Source of the DNA: Areca catechu
Lineage: Eukaryota > Streptophyta > Magnoliopsida > Arecales > Arecaceae
Direction of reading: 5' to 3'
Assembly (NCBI GenBank): GCA_021397845.1
Contig: CM038053.1
Coordinates: forward strand, 84,877,157-84,941,156
Length of the DNA stretch: 64,000 bases
The first letter of the stretch is position 1. The number at the start of each line of letters is the position of its first letter. This document shows positions 1 to 10,078 of the stretch, in pieces. The notes beneath the pieces were generated by a model. The model was given only the letters and a program-made list of their open reading frames with translations. It was not told where the DNA came from and searched no databases. Both the position numbers and the translations under genes were made by a program.

Positions 1-410
1 TATACCTATATCCAATCGTGAGCAATCCTTTGGCAAAAAGGAGCTCCATGGAGTAATGTTCAATGGATGTCACATATCCCACTTGCAGATTATATCAGTA
101 TCACCACACTCCTTTGGTTAAGAGGACAACCAAACGATATGAACCACAATAACCTACACTTGATACATTGCCATCCTGTACAATATATCCTTTAGTTGTG
201 AACCTTTTTAAAGGACCACTCGATATATCCTCTCTATATCAAAGTTAGTGCAGTCCTAAGGACTTCATCGAATAAACAGAGTTCATTACAGGGATATGAA
301 TAATGTGATGAGCTGCCAAAATAAAGTTTTATTAATTCATATACAAATTACAATACTAAGCACAACCGCCTACAGCCTAGGCGATTGGCTTTGGGACACA
401 ATTCCCAATA
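1..410 (-). repeat. Copia family A LTR, cut by window edge (copy A0)
   Basis: This stretch matches the parts of the family A LTR seen at 26400-26823 and 33000-33414 in the same orientation, and at 51177-52000 and 58710-59500 inverted. It ends on the + strand in ATTCCCAATA, the complement of the family start (TGTTGGGAAT, here with a G-to-A change). What follows at 411 is not the family polypurine tract, so this is the outer edge of a 5' LTR or of a solo LTR rather than an LTR/internal junction. The rest lies left of the window, so its TSD cannot be checked. Confidence 0.85.
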
Positions 411-631
411 GTTTTCGATTCTGTAAAATATGGAACAAATCACATTAATTAAGGAAACTAATCAGAGATTAATCAATGAAAATTTCAGAAAAAAATAGAA
501 TGCCTAAGTTGATGAAACAGACCTAAACTCGAACCCCTAATGTAGATGACGGGATGCAGAAATTCTGTTTAGGGTTTTTTGTTGTGTTTTTAATGATGCA
601 CGACTGTCCTAAACTCTCTCTAATACCAAAC
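411..631 (-). other. Leader of element E next to its 5' LTR, with degenerate primer-binding site
   Basis: There is no coding capacity here. The right end (about 616-628, CTCTCTAATACCA) is a decayed version of GCTCTGATACCA, the complement of the Met-tRNA primer-binding site TGGTATCAGAGC. It stands directly left of the LTR at 632, where the site of a minus-strand element should be. I infer that E runs leftwards out of the window and that A0 sits inside or beside it. Confidence 0.5.
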
Positions 632-2206
632 TGATGTGGGATGACTCTAAAGATGATATGTATAAAGAAAAATAGTAAACTAATTTTTTTATAATTTTTT
701 TGATTTAATTTTAGAGGATAAAATCCTGAAAAAATAGTAAAGTTCAGCAGAAGAAGATGAATAACCAGTCTACGATACCCATAATTAGGATCATGCAAAA
801 TAATAAAGGACAAGACCTTGAGGATTGAGAAACCCTCTGTTAGGATAGTTTTACCTTCAAGAAAATCAAAACTTAGGAGAGGGTTGGGTGTTTACCTCGC
901 AACAATGTTTGATCATGCCGTAGATGTGGTCGCTCAACGCTCGAGATTGGTGCCTGGATGATTAGTCATCTACCTCGTGGAACAGTAGACTTTTCTTCAG
1001 TTGGTCCTGGTGGCAAAGGAAGCTTCTTCCTCAGAGGTGGTTGCCAGAAGCATCCTGCACATGTCATGGGTTAGATGCAAGGATGTCAAGAAAATTAAGA
1101 ACAAGAAGCAGATTGAAGAGGGAGTGAGATGGCTGTTGCTGAAGTTGGTGGCCTAGTTGGGGAAGAGGATGCCGAGCTTGGTTGAGGGGTGGCCTGGCAG
1201 TAGAGAGGGGCACCTGGGATGGGTGCTTGGTGGCCTGGATGATAGGGATTGCCTCGAAGGGGAGATGGATGGAGCAGCCAAGGCTAGGAGCACTTGGAGA
1301 TGGTGGGTTGGCTGGAAAATGGCAGATAGGTTGCAGCCTAGAGGGCTCTTAGGGTTGATGGATTAGGTCTTGGAGATGGAGGCTGGGATGGCTAAGGTTT
1401 GAGGGAGGAGAGAAAGTTGCAGGGGCTACTTGGGTTTGCACACACTCAATGTAACACGGGTCTCACACCCACTCCAAGAAGGACGAACAATTGAAATAAA
1501 TCAATCAAAGTTTGTATTCATGAAAAATGTTATTCATACAGAGGTGAGGGGTGGGTATTTATAGAGTTACCCAAGTCCCTGGACTCCAAAACAAATTAGA
1601 ATTACATTTTTTGAGGGCCAAGTAACTCTAGTGAGCTAGGTCAGCTACAGGCCTTCTTCTTGGGCTGGGGTGTCAGCTTTAGAGGGCTTCGACTAGGGTG
1701 CCATTCAAGATACCCTGGGGGGGTGCCAAGGCCTAGGATGGGCACCTTCTCTTGATGGGCTAGGGCATCTTTGACTTGAAGGAGGGCGCCAGCTGGAGTG
1801 GACCTGACAGGGAGCTGAGCTGAAAGAGGGCACCATGTGGAGGGGCGCCTACACTGGGCTTGGTAGCATGAAGGCCCATCTCTTGGGCACCAAGACTTGG
1901 GGCCAGAGTAGGGGCCTAGATACTTGATCTCTTGCTCTAGTGGAGGGGCCTGGTGACTCTTGGCGACTCTCCTCTTGGATGAAATCAAAATTACGGGACT
2001 CTTGACTTGGACTTAAACTCAATTGGCAAAATAACTTAACTGGACTCACATGGACTCACATGTTCCACTTTATTACAGGACTCAATTGGCTCACTTGTAT
2101 TACAAGATTAAAGTGACACATTATTAAGGACTACAGGACTCAGAAATCCTAATCAATAAACTAGATTGGGCCTAGCAATCATTGTCGAATCCTGGTGCCT
2201 GTACCA
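632..2206 (-). repeat. 5' LTR of chromovirus-type element E
   Basis: The sequence starts TGATGTGG and ends GGTGCCTGTACCA, the same terminal pattern as the Y LTRs at 16908-18674 and 22206-23967. It shares their layout: an AG-rich part, then a paragraph starting CTCACACC, then a minus-strand TATA box, then GACTC-rich sequence. Length is 1575 bp. To its right the copia integrase of D resumes at once (2207), so this LTR is the right edge of an insertion into D. The other end and the partner TSD are outside the window. Short open frames inside (for example 1157-1366) show no protein family and are not annotated. Confidence 0.75.
1556..1564 (-). promoter_or_regulatory. TATA box of the E LTR
   Basis: On the minus strand this reads CTATAAATA, at the same relative place as the TATA boxes in the X LTRs (12361, 24903) and the F LTR (41473). 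It is the likely RNA polymerase II start region of element E. Confidence 0.55.
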
Positions 2207-2283
2207 GATACCTCAGTATAATGGAGTGTCAAAAAGGAGGAATTGAACACTATTAGACATGGTTAAATCTATGATATACTTTC
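2207..2283 (+). pseudogene. Copia element D integrase remnant, left part
   Basis: Forward translation gives PQYNGVSKRRN, a stop, then TLLDMVKSMIYF, which is the end of a copia integrase core around its third catalytic residue. The usual Glu of the N-G-V-S-E-R-R-N motif is Lys here, so the D,D,E triad is broken. The frame resumes at 40124 after element B, with one copy of the 5-bp duplication CTTTC removed. This is the oldest layer in the window. The upstream part of D lies beyond element E, outside the window. Confidence 0.75.
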
Positions 2284-3010
2284 TATTGTTGTGTCAACTC
2301 CTGGACCACGAACCGGGGTGGCTGGATGGGCTGGAGCACTCCTCTCTCGGACGAACCTACAACAAAGTCCCCAAGGGCGCCGGTGATGTTCCGGCAGGGG
2401 ACCCTCCGATGCTTAAGTTAGCAAGAGATTGAAGGCAACAAAATGGAGGAATCAAAAGATCAACGGCATGTGGAAAGGGAAGAGTTGTTCTACCTTCGAA
2501 CGGGGTCTCCTGAGTACCTTATATAGGCGCAGAACAGTCCAAAATCCATAAGGGGAGCGGCTGAGAAAGACCGATCTGCCCCTAGGAGAATCTGGAGAGT
2601 GGCCTCGTGGCACGTAAATACGGTGGCAACGTGGAAGTAGTGGAGCAGGGCTGTTGGGATAGCATGATCCCGCAGCAACAGAAAGGTGCTTCTGGAATAC
2701 CCTGGATGCTAAAGCTTGTCTGTCGGATGTCGGCCGTGGGAAAGTCGGTCGGTCGGACCAAAGGCCAAACCTCCGAAGGAGAGCGATGGGTCGGACCCCA
2801 GCAGGAGAAGGTCATTCGGACCTCAGCTTCGGTGGGTCGGACCTTTGAAGGAGAAGGAGAGCGATGGGCCAGATCCCAGCAGGAGAGGGTCGCTCGGACC
2901 TCAACTCTGGTGGGTCGGACCTCTCTTAGTTGGAGCCTTGGAAAGGGCGGCCGGGTCGAACTGCATGACTGGGCCAGTTCTTGCTGTGGGTGAGCCGTCC
3001 TGGTATAACA
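2284..3010 (-). repeat. 3' LTR of element B
   Basis: It starts TATTGTTGTGTC and ends CCTGGTATAACA on the + strand, and matches 35493-35555 plus 39378-40123. Length is 727 bp. It contains two copies of a 78-bp sub-repeat (starts at 2781 and 2859), against three in the 5' LTR. The 78-bp unit equals 26 codons without stops, so long shadow frames run through it on both strands. They are not genes. Confidence 0.88.
2519..2527 (-). promoter_or_regulatory. TATA box of the B LTR
   Basis: The minus strand reads CCTATATAA. The same sequence sits in the other LTR at 39555-39563. It is the likely start region for B genomic RNA. Confidence 0.5.
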
Positions 3011-3456
3011 GTTGTCCCTCTTGCCCTTGTGCTTCGAGCGAGTCCGTAGGCTCGAAGGGTGAGGGCATTCAATGGCAGTAAATGCTCCAGCCTTTCAAAT
3101 GATGGCGAATCCGGTTCGGGGTGCTGCATCTAGCCCCCTCCTGCTCCGATTTTTTCCCCAGGACAGGTGTCAGTGCCTGATTGGCAAGGATAGGGGAGCA
3201 GTTATGGCTAGTACAGTGCGTGGCAACTGCCCGTTAGGATTCTCGATGCGATGCCAGACACATGGCCCCATCAGAGCGGTTGGTGCACTTGCCAGAGCGG
3301 CCCATCCACCATTGCTTTGTCTGTCATGCAGATCGTGGCCGGATCGATCTGGCACATCCCCTCGGATTCCTATCCAACTCTAGACCTGAAGCACCAGCCG
3401 TCGGATCCCGGCACGTGGGGGGATGAGTTGGGAAGCTACCCCTACCCCCGAATGCC
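3011..3456 (-). other. Element B polypurine tract and 3' untranslated region
   Basis: Directly right of the LTR, the minus strand is purine-rich (AAGGGCAAGAGGGACAAC), as expected for a plus-strand primer tract. The rest of the stretch has no recognisable protein. It doubles as the upstream region of the antisense gene that starts downstream. Confidence 0.6.
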
Positions 3457-3464
3457 TATAAAAG
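3457..3464 (+). promoter_or_regulatory. TATA box for the antisense gene inside B
   Basis: TATAAAAG in the context GCCTATAAAAGGAGG lies 175 bp upstream of the first ATG of the antisense gene and on the same strand. It is separate from the LTR promoter, which points the other way. Confidence 0.55.
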
Positions 3465-3631
3465 GAGGATGGCAGCGTCCAGAAGGAACCTGCTGCTACG
3501 TTTGTGCTGGAAGAAAAGGTTGCCTCCTCCCTCCCTGCGCTGCTTTTAGGCTCCTTTAGAGATCTAAAGAATCAGGTTAGTCCCGTCTTCATCTTCCCCC
3601 ACCTCCTTCCTTCTCTGCAACCCATTTAAGA

Positions 3632-5793
3632 ATGGCTTTGGCTCGCAGCCATAGGGAACCTGGTCCTTTTGACATCTCGTCGGCCATGACCCGAGAGAGG
3701 GTTGAAAACCTTATGATTATATATAACATTCCCTCCACCTTACACCTGACCATCCCCAGCCACGAGGGAAGGGTGAACGGGCCTTTGAACTTAGGAGCCC
3801 TTCCCATGTATGAAGACCACCTGAAAGCCGGCCTTCATTTCCCCATTCACAACTTTTTTGTCCAGATCTTCAACACCTATAAGATCACACCTTCCCAGCT
3901 GACGCTGAACAGCATTAGGGTCCTTTGCGGCTTCGTATTCCTTTAAACGGAGGCTGACATAGAGCCTAGGGTATCCCTATTTTTAAAATTTTTTCTACTG
4001 ACGTAGGACTTCCGAAGTCAGGAGTGGTGGATGCTCAGTCCATGCCCTGGCCAAAAGATTCTTGGGGGGCTTCCATCCGCAATTCATGGATGGAAATCCC
4101 GATACTTCTTCGTAGATAGCCTGGAGCCATGGGTCTTTGAGGCAGCCTGGAGGGAGCCGAGGCCGAATGCTCTAAATGGAAGGAAAGTCTCGAGGATCGA
4201 CGAGGCTGACTTCCACAAATTGGAGGGAGAGGATCCAAAGTTCGTCAGCTTTATGCTTCTTGAGGGGAGCCTTCACCAGGCTGGACTCAGCCGGCAGCCG
4301 ACGTTAGGTAGGACGAGAGTCATGTAGAGAGAGATCGGCTTCTCTTTTTTATTTTCTGTCAGCTTGGCGACTGCAACTAACTTTGACTTGGTTGTTGATA
4401 GGCGAAAAGATGAAGTCAGATCGGGCGGTCCTTTCAATGTGATCCGCACAACAGAGAACCATCCGTATTGCAGAGCCAACACCGCAGGAGTCGAAGAAGC
4501 GGGCGACCGAACCGGTGCCTGAAAGGCTGAAGAAATGATGGACGGTAGAGCTGTCCACCGTGATGGTATCAGTGGAGTCAGAGGATGACATGCCTCTGAC
4601 CGAATGCCGGAGGGTGATTGCGTTCGAGCGATCCTCTTTGGTCTGACAGCCAGGCGCCCAGATAGAAGGGAGGTGCTCGATGTCGACAGGGGTGGAAGCA
4701 GCCCTCGCATCCCCGCCATTGGAGCTAACTACGATGATCCCCCCTACGACTCGGGGAACCCTACGGGAGAGGGGCCATCGGCCGTTGACAAGAGGGCCGG
4801 CAGTGCCCAGGAGAAGGAGGAGCGCCAACTGTGGCGCGCTGCTGAGGAAGCTAAGGAGCTGCTTCAGAGGAACTCCCTCGACACTGACGGGCAGTCGGTG
4901 AACGAGGCAACCAAAAGTTCTCTCTGTCATCTTTTTGGGGTAAGTAAGGCTTTTCCTGTCTTCACTTCGAATTTATGATTGGTAATTCTCTAACCATGAG
5001 CGTTTGTCGGTAGCTTGTCAAAGACAGCCTTTTGATGGATGAGGGACTGGGTGAGCTGCTTTATATAAAGGAGCAGTTAACCTAGAGGGCCGAAGCGACC
5101 GAGCTGGCGAGGGACACAGCCTGGGAGGCGCTGACGACTTCCAGTGAAGAGGTGCTCGGCTTGAGGGCCGCAGCAGCAGAAGTGTCCCCCTTGTGGGCCG
5201 AATTGGAGGCCTAGAAGAAACAATTGGAGGACTTGCTTGCCCAAAGGGTGGAATGAGAGGCAAGGCTAAAAAATAATAAAAAGAAGATCAAGACCCTGGC
5301 CCGTCGGCTGACCATCGAGGAGGGCCGTCTGGCCGATCTTGATATCTACGCAAAGGGCTATCAGGTATCGACGGAGAGATATAAGGGCTTGCTGAAGATG
5401 GCCCAAGATTTGCTGAAGATGGCCGGCGAGAGAGCCATCGCGGAGTATAAAGCCTCTGAGGACTTCACGGAGGAGATGAACGAGGCCGGGACGGTCGGCT
5501 TCGAGTATGGATATGACAAGTGCTTGGGAAAGGTTAGTGCTGCCTTCCCGGAACTAGATCTGTCATTCCTTCAGTAGTCGAAGCTGATGGAAACAGAAGT
5601 TTTGGATGGGATGGACCCGACTGCCCAAGCGATCGATGCCTCAGCGAAGGTCATCGTGAAAGCAGCCAGAATGGATGCCCCAATTGGAGTCGAGGCAGAG
5701 GCAGCCGAAGGGGCCGACGAGGCCGGAGCGGATGTTGTTGCTGAGGGGGCCGAAGTGGCCATGGATGTTGTACCTTTCGAGGGTCAGACCTAG
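3632..5793 (+). pseudogene. Antisense accessory gene of the Tat element (coiled-coil protein), decayed
   Basis: This gene runs opposite to gag-pol, between integrase and 3' LTR, where antisense ORFs are known in Tat elements. Its function is unknown. Visible parts: an N-terminal globular segment (3632-3946, starting MALARSHREPGPFDISSAM), a segment with WKSRYFFVDSLEPWVFEAAW (4031-4306), a low-complexity acidic/basic stretch (4400-4900), a long charged region typical of coiled coils (5014-5480), then EYGYDKCLGKVSAAFPELDL (about 5510-5570) and an Ala/Glu-rich tail to 5793. Possible introns are 4308-4362 (GT..CAG, 55 bp, short for a plant) and 4940-5013 (GTAAGT..TAG, 74 bp). Both restore sensible frames. 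Stops near 3943, 4008, 5083, 5213, 5255 and 5576 break it. The fact that it has a TATA box and an ATG in good context suggests it was once expressed on its own. Confidence 0.65.
4940..5013 (+). other. Putative intron in the antisense gene
   Basis: The donor reads G|GTAAGTAAGG, close to the plant consensus, and the acceptor is GTCGGTAG|C, 74 bp later after T-rich sequence. The coiled-coil frame continues after it. This is inferred from sequence only. Confidence 0.45.
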
Positions 5794-5984
5794 TTGTTTA
5801 TAAAGGTCTGACCTTCAGTCTTTGTAAGGAAACTTTTGAAGTAATGAAAAATCTCTTTCTTAATGTTTTGTCTTTTTTTTTCTTTGAAATTTCACTAAGT
5901 GTAGATTAGTCGACTGATATGAGCAGACGGTCGGACCTCCAGGGTAAGGGTTGAACAGTAACTCAAGCCGAACCAGATCCCCAT

Positions 5985-6409
5985 AGGATTTCTACTCTAG
6001 GTACTGGCCCGTCAGCTTTCCGGATCGAGAATTGATTAAGGTAGCGGTCGGACTTCAGCTTAGGCTAGAGCAACAAGCTTAGGAAATTTATCCTAAGTGC
6101 TGGTTTGTCGGCTTTCTAGACCCAGGAGCAGTTGAGGCAGCGGTCGAATTTCAGCTCAGGCCAGAGCAAGAGCTTAGGACATTTATCCTAAGTGTTGGTC
6201 CGTCGGCTTTCCGGACCCAGGAGCAGTTGAGGCAGTGGTCGGATTTCAGCTCAGGCCAGAGCAACGAGCTTAGGACATTTATCCTAAGTGTTGGTCCATC
6301 GGCTTTCCGGACCTAGAAGTAGTTGAGGCATCGATCGGATTTCAGCTCAAGCTGGAGCAACAAGCTTAGAAAATTTATCCTAAGTGTTGGTCCGTCGGCT
6401 TTCCGAATT
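5985..6409. repeat. 96-bp tandem array in the B 3' region
   Basis: About four to five copies. The word GCTTAG(G/A)A recurs at 6077, 6172, 6268 and 6364 (spacing 95, 96, 96), each followed by ATTTATCCTAAGTG and a TCGGCTTTC segment. Copies differ by several percent. It lies just downstream of the antisense gene and holds no open frame of interest. Confidence 0.85.
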
Positions 6410-6690
6410 GGGCTTCCCTAGAGCCTTTGCTGACCGGAGTTGGACTTTCGGAAGAGGGCTGCCCTAGAGCCTTTGCCAACCAGAGTAGGACTTTCAGAAG
6501 TGGGCTACCCTAGAGCCTTTGCTGACCGGAGTTGGACTTTCGAAAGTGGGCTGCCCTAGAGCCTTTACCGACCGGAGTCGGACTTTCGGAAGTGGGCTAC
6601 CCTAGAGCCTTTGTCGACCGGAGTCAGACTTTCGGAAGTGGGCTGCCCTATAGCCTTTGCCGACCGGAGTCGAACTTTCGGAAGTGGTTC
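6410..6690. repeat. 46-bp tandem array in the B 3' region
   Basis: About six copies. CCCTA(G/T)AGCC recurs at 6416, 6462, 6508, 6554, 6600 and 6646, exactly 46 bp apart, with GACCGGAGTNGGACTTTCGG in each unit. It directly follows the 96-bp array and ends just before the pol stop at 6709. Confidence 0.9.
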
Positions 6691-6708
6691 ATAGAAGGAA
6701 TATGAACT

Positions 6709-7812
6709 TCATTGATAGTACTTGCGGAGGTTGTCTACATTCCACGGACGCGCCAACTGTCATCCATCCAAAAATTCAAGTCGGTAGGTGATGGCTCGAA
6801 CCACTTCGACGACCCGATAAGGTCCCTCCCAATTTGGGGAAAGCTTGCCTTGTTTGGTTGGCCTCAAAACTTCGATTCCCCGCAAGACTAGGTCTCCGAC
6901 TCGGAAGGCTCGTGCCTTGACTCGCGAGTTGTAATATTTTGCCATCTTTTGGTGGCATACCGCCATCTTCATGCTTGCCCGAAGTCTAGTTTCCTCAAGC
7001 AAGTCTAGATCGGCCCTTCGCCGCTCGGAGTTGGCCGGTTCAGTGTAGTGGTCAATCCGGAAAGATTGAAGAGAGGTCTCAATAGGGAGGATAGCATCAC
7101 TTCCGTAAGTGAGGTTGAATGGAGTTTCGTCGGTCGACGCTCTGGCAGTCATCCGATATGCCCATCCGATATGCCCATAATACTGAATGGAGTTCCTCCG
7201 CCCAAAGTTCCTTCGCTTCATTGAGCCGAGTCTTCAGCCCGTGCAATATTATTCGGTTAGTAACTTCAGCCTCTCCATTGCATTGAGGGTGACAAACCGA
7301 GGTAAGTCGGTGAGAGACAAGATATTGTTGACAAAAATCCTGAAACTTAGAGTTGTCAAATTATCTTCCATTGTCAGTAATAATCGTTCGGGGAATGCCG
7401 AATCGAAAGATGATATTGTTCCAGATGAAGTTCTCTACCTTAGCCTCTATTATCTGTGCTAGTGGTTCGGCCTCCACGCACTTGGTGAAATAGTCGATGG
7501 CCACAAGCAAAAATTTTAGTTGCCCGGAGGTCGGGGGAAAGGGTCCCAGGATATCCATCCCCCACTGTACGAACAGCCATGGGGCGGTGATCGGAGTCAG
7601 CTCACTGGCGGGTCTCCTTTGAATGACGGAGTACCTCTGACACGCATCGCACCTTCGGATGAAGTTCGACGGTCCTTCTGAATGGTGGGCCAGTAATATC
7701 CCTGCCAGATGATCTTGTAAGCTAAGGATCTTCCTTCGAGGTGGTCACCACAAATGCCTTCTTGGACTTCTCTAAGGGTGTAGTTGGCGTCTGCCGGCCC
7801 CAAGCACTTCAA
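6709..7812 (-). pseudogene. Element B integrase
   Basis: Integrase inserts the cDNA into chromosomes. Reading leftwards: an N-terminal zinc-binding remnant (7812-7600, with GYYWP), the catalytic core (7558-7361, MDILGPFPP...VAIDYFTKC...TDNGR, giving the first two Asp), then the end of the core and the C-terminal GPY/F region (7221-6763, NWEGPYRVVEVV). The frame then reads through one TGA to the likely native end, RKYYQ stop, at 6709. No chromodomain is visible, as expected for Tat rather than chromoviruses. Frame changes occur between about 7600 and 7560 and between about 7360 and 7221. Confidence 0.85.
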
Positions 7813-8089
7813 CAGCGGCTGTGAGAATGACGCTTATAAAGGACGCCGTCAAGGAGACATACCTAGAGGCAGTCAGGCGCACCCGCTTGGCCTCCACCGG
7901 ATCTTTCGGAAGAGTTCCTTTAGCCAGGAAAGTAAGGATCGGATCCATCCAAGAAGATTCATGTTCTACCTGGTGGACCTCTATCGGCTCTTCGGCAATG
8001 ATAGGGTGTCGTAGACACTCTACAAAAGTTCGGTCAGAGGTCCCACCGGCGGCCATAGCCAACCTTGATAGGGTGTCCGCCCGAGAGTT
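7813..8089 (-). other. Linker between second RNase H and integrase of B
   Basis: The minus strand gives HPIIAEEPIEVHQVEHESSW followed by MDPILTFLAKGTLP and further pol-like sequence. It is the usual spacer between RNase H and integrase in these elements and has no catalytic motif. Confidence 0.6.
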
Positions 8090-8476
8090 CTACAAACGAG
8101 GTATGTGAAGGATTTCGAAAAATTTGAACCGAGGAATGAGGTTTTGTACCTTGTTTAAATATTTTGTCAAGATTGGATCCCTTGCTTCAAATTCCACCTT
8201 CACTTGATTAACCACCAATTGTGAGTCGGAGAAAACTCTGAGTCGGCTGATGCTCAGCTCGTTGGTGATTCGTAGCCCCGCGAGGAGGGCTTCGTACTCC
8301 GCTTGATTATTTGACACCTGAAATAAAAAATGTAATGCATACTCCAGGTTCTCCCCATCATGGTTGGCCAGGATCAGTCCGGCCCCACAGCTTGTGAGGT
8401 TGGATGCCCCATCCATGTGGAGAGTCCAGGCTGGTTCGACTTTATAGACAGCATCGGCTTCAGGTACTTCGGCCAT
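8090..8476 (-). pseudogene. Second (archaeal-type) RNase H domain of element B
   Basis: The translation has WTLHMDGASNLTSCGAGLIL, then NNQAEYEALLAGLRI and LRVFSDSQLVVNQV. These carry the D, E, D catalytic pattern of RNase H. It follows a first RNase H at 8492-8920, so B has a dual RNase H, a known mark of the Tat lineage. The 128-residue frame is open over its whole length. Confidence 0.85.
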
Positions 8477-8491
8477 TCAAGGAGGCATCTC

Positions 8492-10078
8492 CTATCTCCA
8501 CATACATTCTGTAATGAAGTCAGTAATTACCTGAGCCTTCAAAGCAGAACGGTGCTGGAAAGAGATGTTGAATTCCCCTAGCTTGACTGCCCACTTGGCA
8601 AGCCGACCGGATGTATCTGGGCTCCGAAGGATTGCCTTGAGGGGTTGGTCGGTCATCACTACAATCGGATGTGCTTGGAAGTACGGTCGGAGCCGCTTAG
8701 CGGATATGACTAAGGAGTATATTAACTTTTGCATTTTGGGATACCTTGTTTCAGCATCGTGGAAGACTTTGCTGATATAATAGATAGACCTTTGCTATCC
8801 GTCCTCTCCGACTCGCACAAGGACAACGCAGATCACTTCGTCCGATGCCGAAAGATAGAGGTACAAAGGCTCCCCCTCCATTGGCTTGGCCAGCAACGGA
8901 GGGTTCTTCAAGTACTCCTTCAATGTTTTGAAAGTCGACTGACACTCATCAGTCCAAAAAAACCCTCCAACCGGCACAGGGTCTTAAAGAATGGCAGGGA
9001 CTTCTCAACCGAACGGGAGATAAAACGGCTGAGAGAGGCGATTCGGCCGGTGAGCTCTTGGACCTGCTTTTTGTTGGTCGGGTGTGCCATCTCCGTGATG
9101 GCTTTTATCATGTTGGGATTCACTTCAATTCTCCTCTGTGTAACCAGAAAACCAAGGAATTTGCTAGAGGTTACCCTAAAAGTACATTTCGTGGGGTTCA
9201 GCTTCATCCGATGGCGTCTGAGCACATCAAAGGATTCCTGCAGGTCCTTGATGTGGTCAGCCTTATGGAGGCTCTTCACTATCATGTCATCCACATAAGC
9301 TTCCATGTTTCTGCCCAGCTGGCCTTCGAACACTCGGTTGATCAGCCTTTGAAAGGTGGCACCAGCATTCTTCAAGCTGAAGGGCATCATCCGATAACAG
9401 TACAGATAATTGTCGGTGATAAAGGCGATCTTCTCATCATCTTCCGGATGCATCTTTATTTGATTGTATCTAGAAAAGGCATCCATAAAGCTGAGAAGTT
9501 GGTGGTCGGCTGTGGCATCCACATACTGATCAATTTTGGGTACCGGAAAGCTATCCTTCGGACAGGCCTTGTTGAGGTCGGTGTAATCCACACAAATCCT
9601 CCATTTCCCGCTGGCCTTCTGCACCATAACCACATTCGCCAGCCACTCAGGGTAGTGGACTTCCTTAATGAAGCCAGCATCATGGAGCTTATTTACTTCC
9701 TCATCAATGGCTTTCCGTCTTTCGGCAGCAAAGCTTCTCTTCTTCTGTCGGACAGGTCGGTAGGTCAGATTGACCTTAAGTTGGTGAGTGATGACCTCCG
9801 ACAGTATTCCGGGCATGTCCGACGCTGACCAAGCAAAGATGTCGGCGTTACTCCTAAGAAAGCTGATCAGTTCCGATTTAAGGTCTTCACTGAGGGAGCC
9901 TCCAATATGAAGGACTTCGGTGGGATCATCCTCTCGAAGGGGAACAAACAGAATCCTTTCTTCTGACTGATTGAGGCCATCGGTCTCAACTCTTGGGTCA
10001 AGTTGCTCTAGGGTGGGATGGCCTTCTGACTGTTGATTCATAATGGTCAGACACTGCCTGGCCATCCGATGGTATCCC
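8492..10078 (-). pseudogene. Element B reverse transcriptase and first RNase H
   Basis: RT copies the genomic RNA and RNase H degrades the template. The 381-codon open frame from 10065 to 8920 holds WRICVDYTDLNKACPKD, SFMDAFSRYNQI and the active-site YVDD (in MEAYVDDMIVKS), then the connection region. RNase H follows after a frameshift (8977-8492, FQHRSALKAQVITDFITE near the end). The upstream codons GYHR before the first Met join in frame with protease-side sequence at 33415 once A1 is removed, so this Met is not a true start. One of the better preserved RT domains here. Confidence 0.9.

Noticed and set aside
1157..1366. Gly/Trp-rich 69-codon frame
   Set aside because: It is inside the E LTR, has no family resemblance, and the composition reflects G-rich DNA.
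2607..3081. Overlapping open frames of up to 128 codons with Arg/Ser-rich repeats
   Set aside because: They run through the 78-bp LTR sub-repeat of B, which is a multiple of three and lacks stops. The same frames exist in the other LTR, and neither matches any protein.
5985..6690. CRISPR-like regular repeats
   Set aside because: Units are contiguous and diverged, with no unique spacers and no cas genes, in plant DNA. They are tandem repeats.
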